36,613 nucleotides of DNA from Rhodanobacter lindaniclasticus (GTDB lineage: Bacteria; Pseudomonadota; Gammaproteobacteria; Xanthomonadales; Rhodanobacteraceae): positions 1-36,613 of the forward strand of contig NZ_MWIO01000009.1 of the NCBI RefSeq assembly GCF_004799035.1. The letters run 5' to 3'. The position numbers were made by a program, and so were the translations under genes. Shown in pieces: positions 1 to 7,956 of this stretch. Numbering within the stretch: position 1 is the first letter of the stretch; the number at the start of each line of letters is the position of its first letter. Below the pieces are notes generated by a model that worked only from the letters and a program-made list of their open reading frames with translations, was not told the DNA's origin and did no database searches.

Positions 1-1509
1 GCGATCGACGCGGCGCGCCAGGGTGCGGCCGATCGCAGTGAGCCGGCGCGCCGCGTCGATCGCGGAAATCTCGGTAAGCCGGCGGAAGCCGTCGGCGATC
101 ACGCGCGGGTCGGGTGCCTCCAGGAACGGGAAGTCGTCCACCTCGCCCAGCTTCAGCGCCAGCATGCGCAGGATCACGTTGGCCAGCGACGAGCGCAGCA
201 GTTCGGGATCGGTGAACGCGGCACGGCTGGCGAAGTCCGCCTCGTCGTACAGGCGATAGCAGATGCCCGGCCCCACGCGGCCGCAGCGGCCCTTGCGCTG
301 GTCGGCGGCGGCCTGCGAGATCGGTTCGACGTGCAGCCGTTCGAGCTGGCTGCGCTGGCTGTAGCGCTTGACCCGCGCGGTGCCGGTGTCGATCACGTAG
401 CGGATGCGCGGCACGGTGAGCGAGGTCTCGGCCACGTTGGTGGCCAACACCACGCGGCGCTTCGGGCCGGGCTTGAACACGCGGTCCTGGTCGGCGGCGG
501 AGAGCCGCGCGTACAGCGGCAGGATCTCGGTCTCGCGGTACTGCCGGCGCGCCAGCAGCTGGTGCGCGTCGCGGATCTCGCGCTCGCCGGGCAGGAACAC
601 CAGCACGTCGCCGCGAGGATCGTCGTGGCTGATCTCGTCGAGCACGGCAGCGATGTGTTCGGCGCCGCCCTGCTGCATGCCCTTGCCCACCGCGTCCACC
701 GGACGCCAGCGCAACTCCACCGGATACGCACGCCCCTCCACCTCGACCACCGGCGCGCCGCCGAAATGTTCGGCGAACCTCGCCGTGTCGATCGTCGCCG
801 AGGTGACGATGATCTTCAGTTCGGGGCGCTTCGCGGCGAGCCGCTTCAGATAGCCGAGCAGGAAGTCGATGTTGAGGCTGCGCTCGTGCGCCTCGTCGAT
901 GATCAGGGTGTCGTACGCACTGAGCCACGGGTCGCCCTGGGTCTCGGCGAGCAGGATGCCGTCGGTCATGAACTTCACCAGGCTGCGCTCGGACACCTGG
1001 TCGTTGAAGCGCACCTGGAAACCCACCACCTCGCCCAGCGGCGTGCCCAGTTCCTCGGCCACCCGACGCGCCACCGAGCGCGCGGCGAGCCGGCGCGGCT
1101 GGGTGCAGCCGATCATGCCGGCCTCGCCGCGGCCGGCGGCCAGGCACAGCTTCGGCAGCTGGGTGGTCTTGCCCGATCCGGTCTCGCCGGCGATCACCAC
1201 CACCTGGTGCTCGCGGATCAGCTTGACGATGTCCTCGCCGCGCGCGCTGATCGGCAGCGACTCGTCCAGGCGGATTTCAGGCTTCGCCGCGGCGCGGGCG
1301 CGGCGTCTGGCCGCGGAGCGCTCGATATCGGCGGCCAGTGCCACTATCTTCTTCTGGTCGGGTCGACGCGACAGCGTGCGCCAGCGTCCCAGCAGGCGAC
1401 CGAAGTCGCGGCTGCACACCGCATCCAGTTGCCGGCGCAAGGTGCGCAGGCCTGGATCGGCTGCAGGATCGGGTGCGGGCACGCGGTGGTCGTTCATCGA
1501 ACTGCGCAT
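1..1509 (-). CDS. hrpA: ATP-dependent RNA helicase HrpA, N-terminal part (runs off left edge)
   Basis: A DEAH-box helicase read leftwards from ATG 1509 (a second in-frame ATG lies at 1497). 503 codons are visible with no stop, so the C-terminal part lies outside the window; family members are about 1300 residues. In the translation I see Walker A GETGSGKT at residues 108-115, TQPRR (motif Ia), DEAH followed by ERSLN (motif II), SAT (motif III), and then helicase domain 2 with a LPGEREI segment, TNVAETSLT and QRKGRCGRVGPG (motif VI). This order is typical of the HrpA/DHX family. HrpA proteins act on RNA in the cytoplasm, and a role in freeing stalled ribosomes is known for E. coli. The gene is divergent from dps, with 126 nt between the two starts. 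HrpB is the main alternative, but HrpB is shorter and lacks this long N-terminal lead-in. Confidence 0.93.
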   Translation of the reverse strand, partial: MRSSMNDHRVPAPDPAADPGLRTLRRQLDAVCSRDFGRLLGRWRTLSRRPDQKKIVALAADIERSAARRRARAAAKPEIRLDESLPISARGEDIVKLIREHQVVVIAGETGSGKTTQLPKLCLAAGRGEAGMIGCTQPRRLAARSVARRVAEELGTPLGEVVGFQVRFNDQVSERSLVKFMTDGILLAETQGDPWLSAYDTLIIDEAHERSLNIDFLLGYLKRLAAKRPELKIIVTSATIDTARFAEHFGGAPVVEVEGRAYPVELRWRPVDAVGKGMQQGGAEHIAAVLDEISHDDPRGDVLVFLPGEREIRDAHQLLARRQYRETEILPLYARLSAADQDRVFKPGPKRRVVLATNVAETSLTVPRIRYVIDTGTARVKRYSQRSQLERLHVEPISQAAADQRKGRCGRVGPGICYRLYDEADFASRAAFTDPELLRSSLANVILRMLALKLGEVDDFPFLEAPDPRVIADGFRRLTEISAIDAARRLTAIGRTLARRVDR

Positions 1510-1635
1510 GATAGCCGTTGGCACGCCTTGACCCGATAGCCGGCGACTATCGCCAACATCCGAAGGATTCATTTCCCGCGCGAGCGCCGAGTCAGTACTG
1601 TTGATCCATTGCATCCACCCCGAAAGGAGCACGCC

Positions 1636-2103
1636 ATGGCCATTTCCATCGGTATCGCCAAGAAGGATCGCGAAGCGGTCGCCAGGCACCTGTCCAAGCT
1701 GCTGGCCGATACCTACTCGCTGTACCTGAAGACGCACAGCTTCCACTGGAACGTCACCGGCCCGCAGTTCAACAGCCTGCACCTGATGTTCGAGACCCAG
1801 TACAACGCGCTGTGGCTGGCCGCCGACGAGGTTGCCGAGCGTATCCGCACGCTGGACGTGTTCGCCCCCGGCTCCTACACCCAGTTCGCCAAGCTCAGCT
1901 CGATCAAGGACGAGCCCGGCGTGCCGGACTGGAAGGAGATGGTCGGCCAGCTGGTCGAGGGCCACGAGATCGTCGCCGCCACCGCGCGCGACACCCTCAA
2001 GGCCGCCAACGCCGCCGGCGACGACGGTACCGCCGACATGGTCACCGGCCGCCTTCAGGAACACGAGAAGACCGCCTGGATGCTGCGCTCGCTGCTGCGC
2101 TGA
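1636..2103 (+). CDS. dps: Dps-family ferritin-like DNA-protection protein
   Basis: 155 residues, the usual Dps size. The ferroxidase signature of the family is visible: H37 in FHWNVTG, H49 and E53 in [10 protein letters not shown], and D64 and E68 in DEVAERIR. In Dps dodecamers these residues bind and oxidise iron at the interface between subunits, storing it and limiting Fenton damage to DNA. I chose ATG 1636 because GAAAGGAGC lies just upstream with good spacing; an in-frame upstream start at 1609 would add nine residues with no ribosome site. There is no lysine-rich N-terminal tail of the E. coli kind, only KK at residues 9-10, so DNA binding could be weak. The gene is alone on its strand and ends in a strong hairpin at 2122-2152. 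Confidence 0.95.
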   Translation: MAISIGIAKKDREAVARHLSKLLADTYSLYLKTHSFHWNVTGPQFNSLHLMFETQYNALWLAADEVAERIRTLDVFAPGSYTQFAKLSSIKDEPGVPDWKEMVGQLVEGHEIVAATARDTLKAANAAGDDGTADMVTGRLQEHEKTAWMLRSLLR

Positions 2104-2121
2104 TTCGCGTGCGGCATGAAC

Positions 2122-2152
2122 GAAGAAGGCCCGTCGATGACGGGCCTTCTTC
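2122..2152. terminator. Rho-independent terminator after dps, possibly bidirectional
   Basis: A perfect 12-bp inverted repeat (GAAGAAGGCCCG / CGGGCCTTCTTC) around a 7-nt loop starts 18 nt after the dps stop. The descending arm supplies the T-rich end (TTCTTCGTT). The GAAGAA side gives the same T-rich tail on the other strand, so it may also stop the leftward ABC operon, although that operon ends 135 nt earlier. Confidence 0.8.
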
Positions 2153-2286
2153 GTTGGTGATGACGCCGCAACTCCCACCCCGGATCCACACCTGCCCCCG
2201 GCTGCGCGGGGACGCTGCGGTCAACCCGGCAGGCCGCCGACGGTCGGCGTCACCTTGCGGGAACGGGCGTTGGTCATGGTCATGCT

Positions 2287-3780
2287 TCACCCATGCGGCA
2301 GGAACGGATGCGGCTGGCACCAGAATGCGCGCCAGCCGCGACGGCCGATGGCCAGCAGGATCGCCAGCAGCGCGATCCACAGTGCGAGGAAGATCGGCGA
2401 GAGGGCGAGCCGCTGCGCCAGCAGGTTGTCGCCGAACCGGAACAGCGCCGCGCCGGTGGTGGTCAACATCAGCACGATGGCGGCAATGATGAGTAGGCTT
2501 TGCCAGCCACGATGCCACGCCGTGCCACCCAACGCGGCCACGGACAGCGCAAAGGTGGCCAGCATGCCACCGCCCTGGGCGAGCAGCAGCAAGGCGGCAT
2601 TGCCGCCGGGGAGATGCGCCCACAGCGCCACACCCAGCATGCCCGCGAGCAGCGCCGCCTGCGCCAGCAGCGTTGGCAGCACGCTGGCCTTGAGCAGGGC
2701 GCGCTTGGCGTGCGCGGCATCGCCGAGACCCGGCAGCAGGGCCAGTACCGCCAACTCGGCGTTGTCGCGGCTCCAGCGGGCGCGCAGGGCGTCGGCGCTC
2801 ACCGGCCCCAGCACGGCACCGAACAGGCTGAGGGCAAAGGCGACGACCGGTGTGCTGGCGAACATGGAGAGCACGATGGTGTATGCGATGGCGTGGGGCT
2901 GGTCGTTCGACATCCGGCGCAGCGTCGCCAGCAGCGCGAAGGCGAACAGCACATTGAGCAACACCAGGCCGGCCTGGCGCAGCCGACTGGCCACCGTCTG
3001 CGGCACGCCCCACCCTCCCAGCGCCACGCGCAGGCCACGCACCAGGTAATCAGGCCCGACCCGGCGCAGATCGACTCCCGGCTGCATCCGGGAGCTGCGC
3101 CGACGCAGCAATTCGGCTTCCAGCTTCGCGCCGTTGCGGCCCTGCGCGGAAAGCGCGCGCCAACGCAACGCCAGTGGTTTGAGCCAGCGCGAAGCTTCGT
3201 CGTCGCAGCGCGCGGCCCGACGCCAGCACAGCGCGATCGTGGTCCACAGCACCGCGGCCACCGGTGCGACCCAATGCAGAAAGCCCACGGGATCGCCGGC
3301 CGGCATGGGCAGCCATGCACCCAGGTGGTTGTCGAGCAGGGGCGCCAGGCAGGCCCAGACGCCAAGCCAGGGCGGCAAGGTGGCATAGCCCATGCCGACG
3401 CCCGCACCCAGCGCAAGTTCGGCCAGCGCCACCACCCCGCTGCCACCCAGCATCGCCACCACGACGGCGGGCAAGGCGATGGTGAGCACGGCGTACGACA
3501 CGGTGCTGATGGCCGCTGCGCGTTCCAGCACCGGCAGGCGCAGCCGGCGTGCCTCGTTCGCCAGCACCAGCGCGCGCGGCACCACGGCGGCCCAGAACAG
3601 GCAATCGATGACGGCCAGGCCATGCGCCAGACCAGGCCCGGCCCCGGCCGAGCGCCGAAGCAGTACATAGCCGGCAATGGCCAGGCAAAGGATGACCAGC
3701 AAGGTCCTCGCGATGATGCGCCGCATGCGCTGCGACCATGCCATCCACGGCAGCATCAGCAATTGCAGGAACGACGTCAC
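2287..3780 (-). CDS. 12-TM membrane protein, probable ABC transporter permease of a YtrA-type operon
   Basis: 497 residues from a GTG start at 3780 that overlaps the ATPase stop as GTGA. An upstream in-frame start would lie inside the ATPase gene and is unlikely. Hydrophobic segments fall into two sets of about six, separated by a charged central region (roughly residues 190-265) rich in Arg and carrying ELLRRRSSR. It is the last gene of the GntR-ATPase-permease operon, and position plus topology make it the membrane partner of that ATPase. I recognise no substrate signature. Bacterial YtrA-type operons of this layout often respond to cell-envelope stress or antibiotics, but that is a guess by analogy. 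The two-half architecture suggests a permease that supplies both membrane halves of the transporter in one chain. Confidence 0.8.
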   Translation of the reverse strand: MTSFLQLLMLPWMAWSQRMRRIIARTLLVILCLAIAGYVLLRRSAGAGPGLAHGLAVIDCLFWAAVVPRALVLANEARRLRLPVLERAAAISTVSYAVLTIALPAVVVAMLGGSGVVALAELALGAGVGMGYATLPPWLGVWACLAPLLDNHLGAWLPMPAGDPVGFLHWVAPVAAVLWTTIALCWRRAARCDDEASRWLKPLALRWRALSAQGRNGAKLEAELLRRRSSRMQPGVDLRRVGPDYLVRGLRVALGGWGVPQTVASRLRQAGLVLLNVLFAFALLATLRRMSNDQPHAIAYTIVLSMFASTPVVAFALSLFGAVLGPVSADALRARWSRDNAELAVLALLPGLGDAAHAKRALLKASVLPTLLAQAALLAGMLGVALWAHLPGGNAALLLLAQGGGMLATFALSVAALGGTAWHRGWQSLLIIAAIVLMLTTTGAALFRFGDNLLAQRLALSPIFLALWIALLAILLAIGRRGWRAFWCQPHPFLPHG

Positions 3781-4673
3781 TCCGCGATCTCCACGAACAG
3801 ATCTTCCAGGCCCAGCGCATCGACGCGCGCGCCGGGCAGGCTCGCCGCCTCCGGCCATTGGTCCCGGGCATCGCGCGCCACCACCAGGCTGAGGCTGCCG
3901 TCGTCGTGGCGGCGCCGGCTGAGCGAGGGGATCGGTGCGGTGACGTTTGCCGCGGCCGGCAGCCACAGGCGGGCGTAGCGTTCCTTGGCCTCGTCCACGC
4001 CACAACGCAGCAGCAACCTGCCCTCGTGCAGGAACGCGATCTCGGAGGCCACGCGCTCCAGGTCGGACACGATGTGGGTGGAGAACAGCACCGTGGTGCC
4101 GTTCTCGCCGGCGCGCATCGCCACCTCGCGCAACAGTTCGCGGCGGGCCACCGGATCGAGCGCGGCGGCCGGCTCGTCCAGCACCAGCAACTCGGGCTGC
4201 GAGGCCAGCGCACGGATCAGGTCGACGCGCTGGCGCTCGCCGGGCGACAGCTTGGCCAGCAGCTTGTTCGGCTGGATCTTCCAGCGCTCCAGCGTGGTGC
4301 GCACGAAGGCTGCGTCCCAGCGCGGATAGAAGCGCCCCACGTAGTCCAACATCTGCTGCGCGGTAAGCCAGGCCAGCGCCTCGGGTTGCTGCGGCACGTA
4401 GGCAAGCCGCGCCTTGGCCTGGTCGGACAGCTTCAACGCCGGCTCGCCGAACACGAACGCGGCGCCGGAGAGCGGTTCGAGCAAACCGAGCATGGCGCGG
4501 ATCAGGGTGGACTTGCCCGCGCCGTTGCGCCCGATCAGGCCCAGCACCGAGCCTGGTTCCAGCGCCAGGTCGACGCTGCGCAACACGCTGCTGCCCTCGT
4601 AGCAGTGGGTCAGCCCGCGCGCCTCCAGCGATGCGACATCGACGGGATCCGCTTCGTGAAGCATGGCGTTCAT
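3777..4673 (-). CDS. ABC transporter ATP-binding protein (YtrB-like)
   Basis: 298 residues with a complete nucleotide-binding domain: Walker A GRNGAGKST (48-56), Q-loop in YVPQQPEAL, signature LSPGERQR (from 142), Walker B LLVLDE (162-167) and the switch histidine in FSTH (H200). About 80 residues of extra C-terminal domain follow, ending in GLEDLFVEIAE, a tail often seen in exporter-type ATPases. It would power the 12-TM protein encoded next. ATG 4673 overlaps the regulator's stop (ATGA) and GTGA links it to the permease, so all three genes are translationally coupled. Another in-frame ATG lies three codons inside. Substrate unknown. Confidence 0.92.
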   Translation of the reverse strand: MNAMLHEADPVDVASLEARGLTHCYEGSSVLRSVDLALEPGSVLGLIGRNGAGKSTLIRAMLGLLEPLSGAAFVFGEPALKLSDQAKARLAYVPQQPEALAWLTAQQMLDYVGRFYPRWDAAFVRTTLERWKIQPNKLLAKLSPGERQRVDLIRALASQPELLVLDEPAAALDPVARRELLREVAMRAGENGTTVLFSTHIVSDLERVASEIAFLHEGRLLLRCGVDEAKERYARLWLPAAANVTAPIPSLSRRRHDDGSLSLVVARDARDQWPEAASLPGARVDALGLEDLFVEIAE

Positions 4674-5059
4674 TCTCGACTCCTCATCAAGCGGCCGAGC
4701 CGGTTCAACACCGCCTCGGCCGGCAATTCAAGTTCACTCGCGTGGCGGGCAACGGCCACCAGTTGCTGTTCCAGCAACGCGAGGCGCTGGCTCTCGGACT
4801 GTCCCGCGCGACGCGTCGCCGCGACCGCCATGCCCTTGCCGCGCAGCCGCTCCAGCAGGCCCTCGCTCTCGGCCAGGCCGTAGGCCCGCGACACCGTCAT
4901 CGGATTGATCGCATGGAACCCCGCCACCTCGCGCACCGAAGGCAACAGCTCGCCGGCTTCCAGCTGCCCGCCGGCGATCAGGCGGCGCAACTGCTCCACG
5001 ATCTGCCGATAGATCGGCTCGGGTGCGGCGGGTTGCACGGTCAGCAGTGAAGCATCCAT
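4670..5059 (-). CDS. GntR-family transcriptional regulator, YtrA subfamily
   Basis: 129 residues. An N-terminal winged helix-turn-helix (IYRQIVEQLRRLIAGG, then LLPSVREVA and INPMTVSRAY) and the wing motif RLRGKGMAVA are followed by only about 50 residues. This small dimerisation tail is what defines the YtrA subfamily; there is no large effector domain. I prefer ATG 5059 over the in-frame ATG at 5068, because the latter lies inside the best -10 hexamer and 5059 sits at the expected transcription start, which gives a leaderless message. It is the first gene of a three-gene operon and almost certainly represses it through the inverted repeat at 5060-5081. Confidence 0.92.
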   Translation of the reverse strand: MDASLLTVQPAAPEPIYRQIVEQLRRLIAGGQLEAGELLPSVREVAGFHAINPMTVSRAYGLAESEGLLERLRGKGMAVAATRRAGQSESQRLALLEQQLVAVARHASELELPAEAVLNRLGRLMRSRE

Positions 5060-5096
5060 GTGTATCATTACACCAATACACGTAGTCGGCAGTCAA
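5059..5096 (-). promoter_or_regulatory. Promoter and operator of the YtrA-type ABC operon
   Basis: Read leftwards: -35 TTGACT (5096-5091), 18-nt spacer, -10 TGTAAT (5072-5067), then 7 nt to ATG 5059. An inverted repeat GTGTAT-N10-ATACAC (5060-5065 / 5076-5081) covers the -10 and the start point. It resembles the GTGTA-type half sites known for YtrA regulators. A repressor bound here would block polymerase, so autoregulation is expected. Confidence 0.7.
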
Positions 5097-5161
5097 GGGG
5101 GCCCGCCGCGGCGCCACGCCATCCGCCCTGACCTGGCGCTGACCGGAGCCGGGGCGCTTCA

Positions 5162-5191
5162 TTGAGCCGGAGGCCCCGCATTGGTTAAGCT
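5162..5191 (+). promoter_or_regulatory. Candidate promoter of the NdvB-like gene
   Basis: TTGAGC (5162-5167), 18-nt spacer, TAAGCT (5186-5191), about 45 nt before the start codon. The -10 context TTGGTTAAGCTCCG is closely similar to TTGGGTAAGCTGCG upstream of tamA. Between it and the gene a short direct repeat, GCAGGCTCCRCCG, occurs near 5194 and 5215. Confidence 0.45.
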
Positions 5192-5236
5192 CCGCAGGCT
5201 CCACCGCCTGTTGCGCAGGCTCCGCCGGGGATCTTT

Positions 5237-7837
5237 TTGAGCGCCACCGCAGCCAACTCCAACAGCCGGTATCCGCTGTTCACCGCCATCGTGTTGGCCC
5301 TGCTCGCGGCGGCGCTGAACATCGGACTGTGGTGGTGGGGCAACTACCCGCATGGCCCGGATGACTGGCACGGCAAGGTCAGCGGCTTCGCCGTGTCGCT
5401 CTTCCAGCGCTACCAGAGCCCGTTCAAGCAGAGCTATCCCAGCGACGAGGAGATCACCGCCGATCTCAAGCTGCTGCATCGCTACACGGACAACATCCGC
5501 ACCTACACCATGCAGCAGAACCCGCAGGTGTACCGGCTGGCGCAGCAGCAGGGGCTGAAGGTGATGGCCGGCGCCGAGATCGACAAGCGCCTGGAGAACA
5601 ACGAACGCGAGATCGAGCTGCTGATCGCCAAGGCGCGCGCCTACCCCGACACGATCACCCGGGTGATCGTGGGCAACGAGGTGCTGTTCCGCAACGACCT
5701 CACGCCCGAGCAGATGATGGCCTACCTGGACCGCGTGCGTGCCGCCGTGCACCAGCCGGTGTCGATCGCCGAGCCGGATTACATCTGGCTGAAGTACCCG
5801 GAGCTGGCCCGGCACGTGGACTTCATCACCATCCACCTGTTCCCGTTCTGGAACGGGGTGGTGCGCCACAACGCGGTGGACGCGGCGTACGGCGCATACA
5901 GCTCGATCGTGCAGCGCTTCCCCGGCAAGCCGGTGGTGGTCGGCGAGATCGGCTGGCCGTCGAACGGCGACCGCCACGAGTACGCCGACCCGTCGACCTC
6001 GAACGAGGCGATCTTCATCCGCGACTGGATGAACCGGGCCAAGGCCGCGCACATCGACTATTACCTGCTCGAGGCGTTCGACCAGCCCTGGAAGGAGAAC
6101 CTGGGCGAAGGCCGCACCGGCGCGTACTGGGGCATGTTCAACGCCGACCGCCAGCTGAAGTTCCCGCTGACCGGGCCGGTGGTGGAGGACACCGCCTGGC
6201 CGTGGAAGGCGCTGGCGGCGAGCCTGCTGGCGCTGCTGCCGATGATCGCCTTCGCGCGGCGCTTCAGCCGCTTCAAGCTGGTCGGGCGGTTCTTCTTCTG
6301 CGCGCTGATCCAGCTCGCCTGCGGCCTGATCGTGTGGGCCGCCACGCTGCCGTTCAATTTCTACCTGAGCTGGGTCGACTGGACCATGCTCACGCTGCTG
6401 TTCCCCGCGCAGATCGCGATCCTGGCGATTTTGCTGATCAACGGCTTCGAGTTCACCGAGGTGCTGTGGCGGCCGAAGTGGATGCGCCATGCGGGCATGC
6501 TGCGGCCGGACCACCCGGACCGCCAGCCGTTCGTGTCGATCCACCTGGCCTGCTACAACGAACCGCCGGAGATGGTGATCGTCACCCTCGATTCGCTGGC
6601 CGCACTGGACTACCAGAACTACGAAGTGCTGGTGATCGACAACAACACCAAGGACCCGGCGGTGTGGCAGCCGGTGCAGGCGTACTGCGAGAAGCTCGGC
6701 AAGCGCTTCCGTTTCTTCCACCTGGAGCCGTGGCCCGGCTACAAGGCCGGCGCGCTCAATTTCGGCCTGAAGGAAACCGCGCCGGAGGCCGACGTGGTGG
6801 CGGTGATCGACGCCGACTACGAGGTGCGCGCCGACTGGCTGTCCACGCTCACCGGCTACTTCCACGACCCCAAGGTCGCCGTGGTGCAGTGCCCGCAGGC
6901 GCACCGCGAGTTCGAGCACAACACGTTCCGCCGCATGACCGCGTGGGAATACGACGGCTTCTTCCGCATCGGCATGCACCACCGCAACGAGCGCAACGCG
7001 ATCATCCAGCACGGCACCATGACCATGGTCCGGCGCAGCGCGCTGGAAGGTACCGGCGGCTGGTCGGAATGGACCATCTGCGAGGACGCCGAGCTGGGCC
7101 TGCGCCTGATGCACGCCGGCTACGAGCTGGTCTATGTCGACGAACTGATGGGCAAGGGCCTCACGCCGGCCGACTTCAAGGCCTACAAGAGCCAGCGCTA
7201 CCGCTGGGCGTTCGGCGCGATGCAGATCCTCAAGGGCCGCTGGCACTGGATGACGCAGAAGGGCCCGCTCTCGGCCGGCCAGCGCTTCCACTTCCTCACC
7301 GGCTGGTTCAGCTGGTTCGCCGACGCGCTGCATCTGATCTTCACCCTGATGGCGCTGTTCTGGACCGCCGGCATGGTCGCCTTTCCGCAGTACTTCAGCC
7401 TGCCGATGCAGCTGTTCCTGATCCCGGTGATCGGCTTCTTCTTCGCCAAGGCGATCTTCGGCATCGTGCTGTATCGCGCCCGCGTGCCCTGCAGCTGGCG
7501 CGACACGCTGATGGCCTCGCTGGCCAGCATGGGCCTCTCCCACGCGATCGCCCGCGGCATCCTGCACGGACTGACCCGCGAGAAGACCTCGTTCGTGGTC
7601 ACCGCCAAGAGCCGCCGCCTGGGCGGCAGCAACTTCGCCGCGTTCGCGCCGGTGCGCGAGGAGTTGCTGATGGCGCTGGCGCTGATGCTGTGCATCGCCG
7701 GCATGGCCGAGGCGTTCGGCACGCGTTATATCGAGGGCACGTTGTGGATGATCATCCTCGCCGCGCAGTCGATCCCCTACGTGTCGGCGGTGACCGGTGC
7801 GTGGATCGCGCATCGTTCGGGCGACAAGGCCGGCTGA
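5237..7837 (+). CDS. ndvB: GH17-GT2 fusion, NdvB-like beta-(1,3)-glucan synthase
   Basis: 866 residues, close to Pseudomonas aeruginosa NdvB in length and plan. Order: one N-terminal TM helix (15-34); a periplasmic GH17 domain (about 40-315) with acid/base Glu148 in VGNEVLF and nucleophile Glu237 in VGEIGWPS; TM helices around 323-410; a cytoplasmic GT2 domain with DAD (525-527), ED (616-617) and QRYRW (653-657); then further TM helices at the C-terminus. The GT2 part should polymerise glucose from UDP-glucose through the membrane, and the GH17 part should transglycosylate or cyclise the glucan in the periplasm. Such glucans serve osmotic adaptation and biofilm drug tolerance. The start is a TTG (5237) with GGGG seven nt upstream; I see no better start. 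The gene stands alone, divergent from the ABC operon. Confidence 0.85.
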   Translation: MSATAANSNSRYPLFTAIVLALLAAALNIGLWWWGNYPHGPDDWHGKVSGFAVSLFQRYQSPFKQSYPSDEEITADLKLLHRYTDNIRTYTMQQNPQVYRLAQQQGLKVMAGAEIDKRLENNEREIELLIAKARAYPDTITRVIVGNEVLFRNDLTPEQMMAYLDRVRAAVHQPVSIAEPDYIWLKYPELARHVDFITIHLFPFWNGVVRHNAVDAAYGAYSSIVQRFPGKPVVVGEIGWPSNGDRHEYADPSTSNEAIFIRDWMNRAKAAHIDYYLLEAFDQPWKENLGEGRTGAYWGMFNADRQLKFPLTGPVVEDTAWPWKALAASLLALLPMIAFARRFSRFKLVGRFFFCALIQLACGLIVWAATLPFNFYLSWVDWTMLTLLFPAQIAILAILLINGFEFTEVLWRPKWMRHAGMLRPDHPDRQPFVSIHLACYNEPPEMVIVTLDSLAALDYQNYEVLVIDNNTKDPAVWQPVQAYCEKLGKRFRFFHLEPWPGYKAGALNFGLKETAPEADVVAVIDADYEVRADWLSTLTGYFHDPKVAVVQCPQAHREFEHNTFRRMTAWEYDGFFRIGMHHRNERNAIIQHGTMTMVRRSALEGTGGWSEWTICEDAELGLRLMHAGYELVYVDELMGKGLTPADFKAYKSQRYRWAFGAMQILKGRWHWMTQKGPLSAGQRFHFLTGWFSWFADALHLIFTLMALFWTAGMVAFPQYFSLPMQLFLIPVIGFFFAKAIFGIVLYRARVPCSWRDTLMASLASMGLSHAIARGILHGLTREKTSFVVTAKSRRLGGSNFAAFAPVREELLMALALMLCIAGMAEAFGTRYIEGTLWMIILAAQSIPYVSAVTGAWIAHRSGDKAG

Positions 7838-7956
7838 AATCCAGCGTGACGCGCAAGCCCTGGCACCGAGGCTGCCCGCCCGCATTCATGCGAGTCCAAC
7901 GCCGACTTGGGTAAGCTGCGGCGACCTGTCATCCCGTCCGAGGACGCCCTTCGCGC

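Noticed and set aside
2235..2249. Palindrome CGCCGACGGTCGGCG after the ABC permease gene
   Set aside because: Only about 5 bp can pair around a real loop, and no T-run follows; too weak to call a terminator.
5159..7885. Antisense open frame of 908 codons opposite the NdvB-like gene
   Set aside because: Mirror frame with repetitive basic/His-rich residues; the sense gene has full catalytic motifs.
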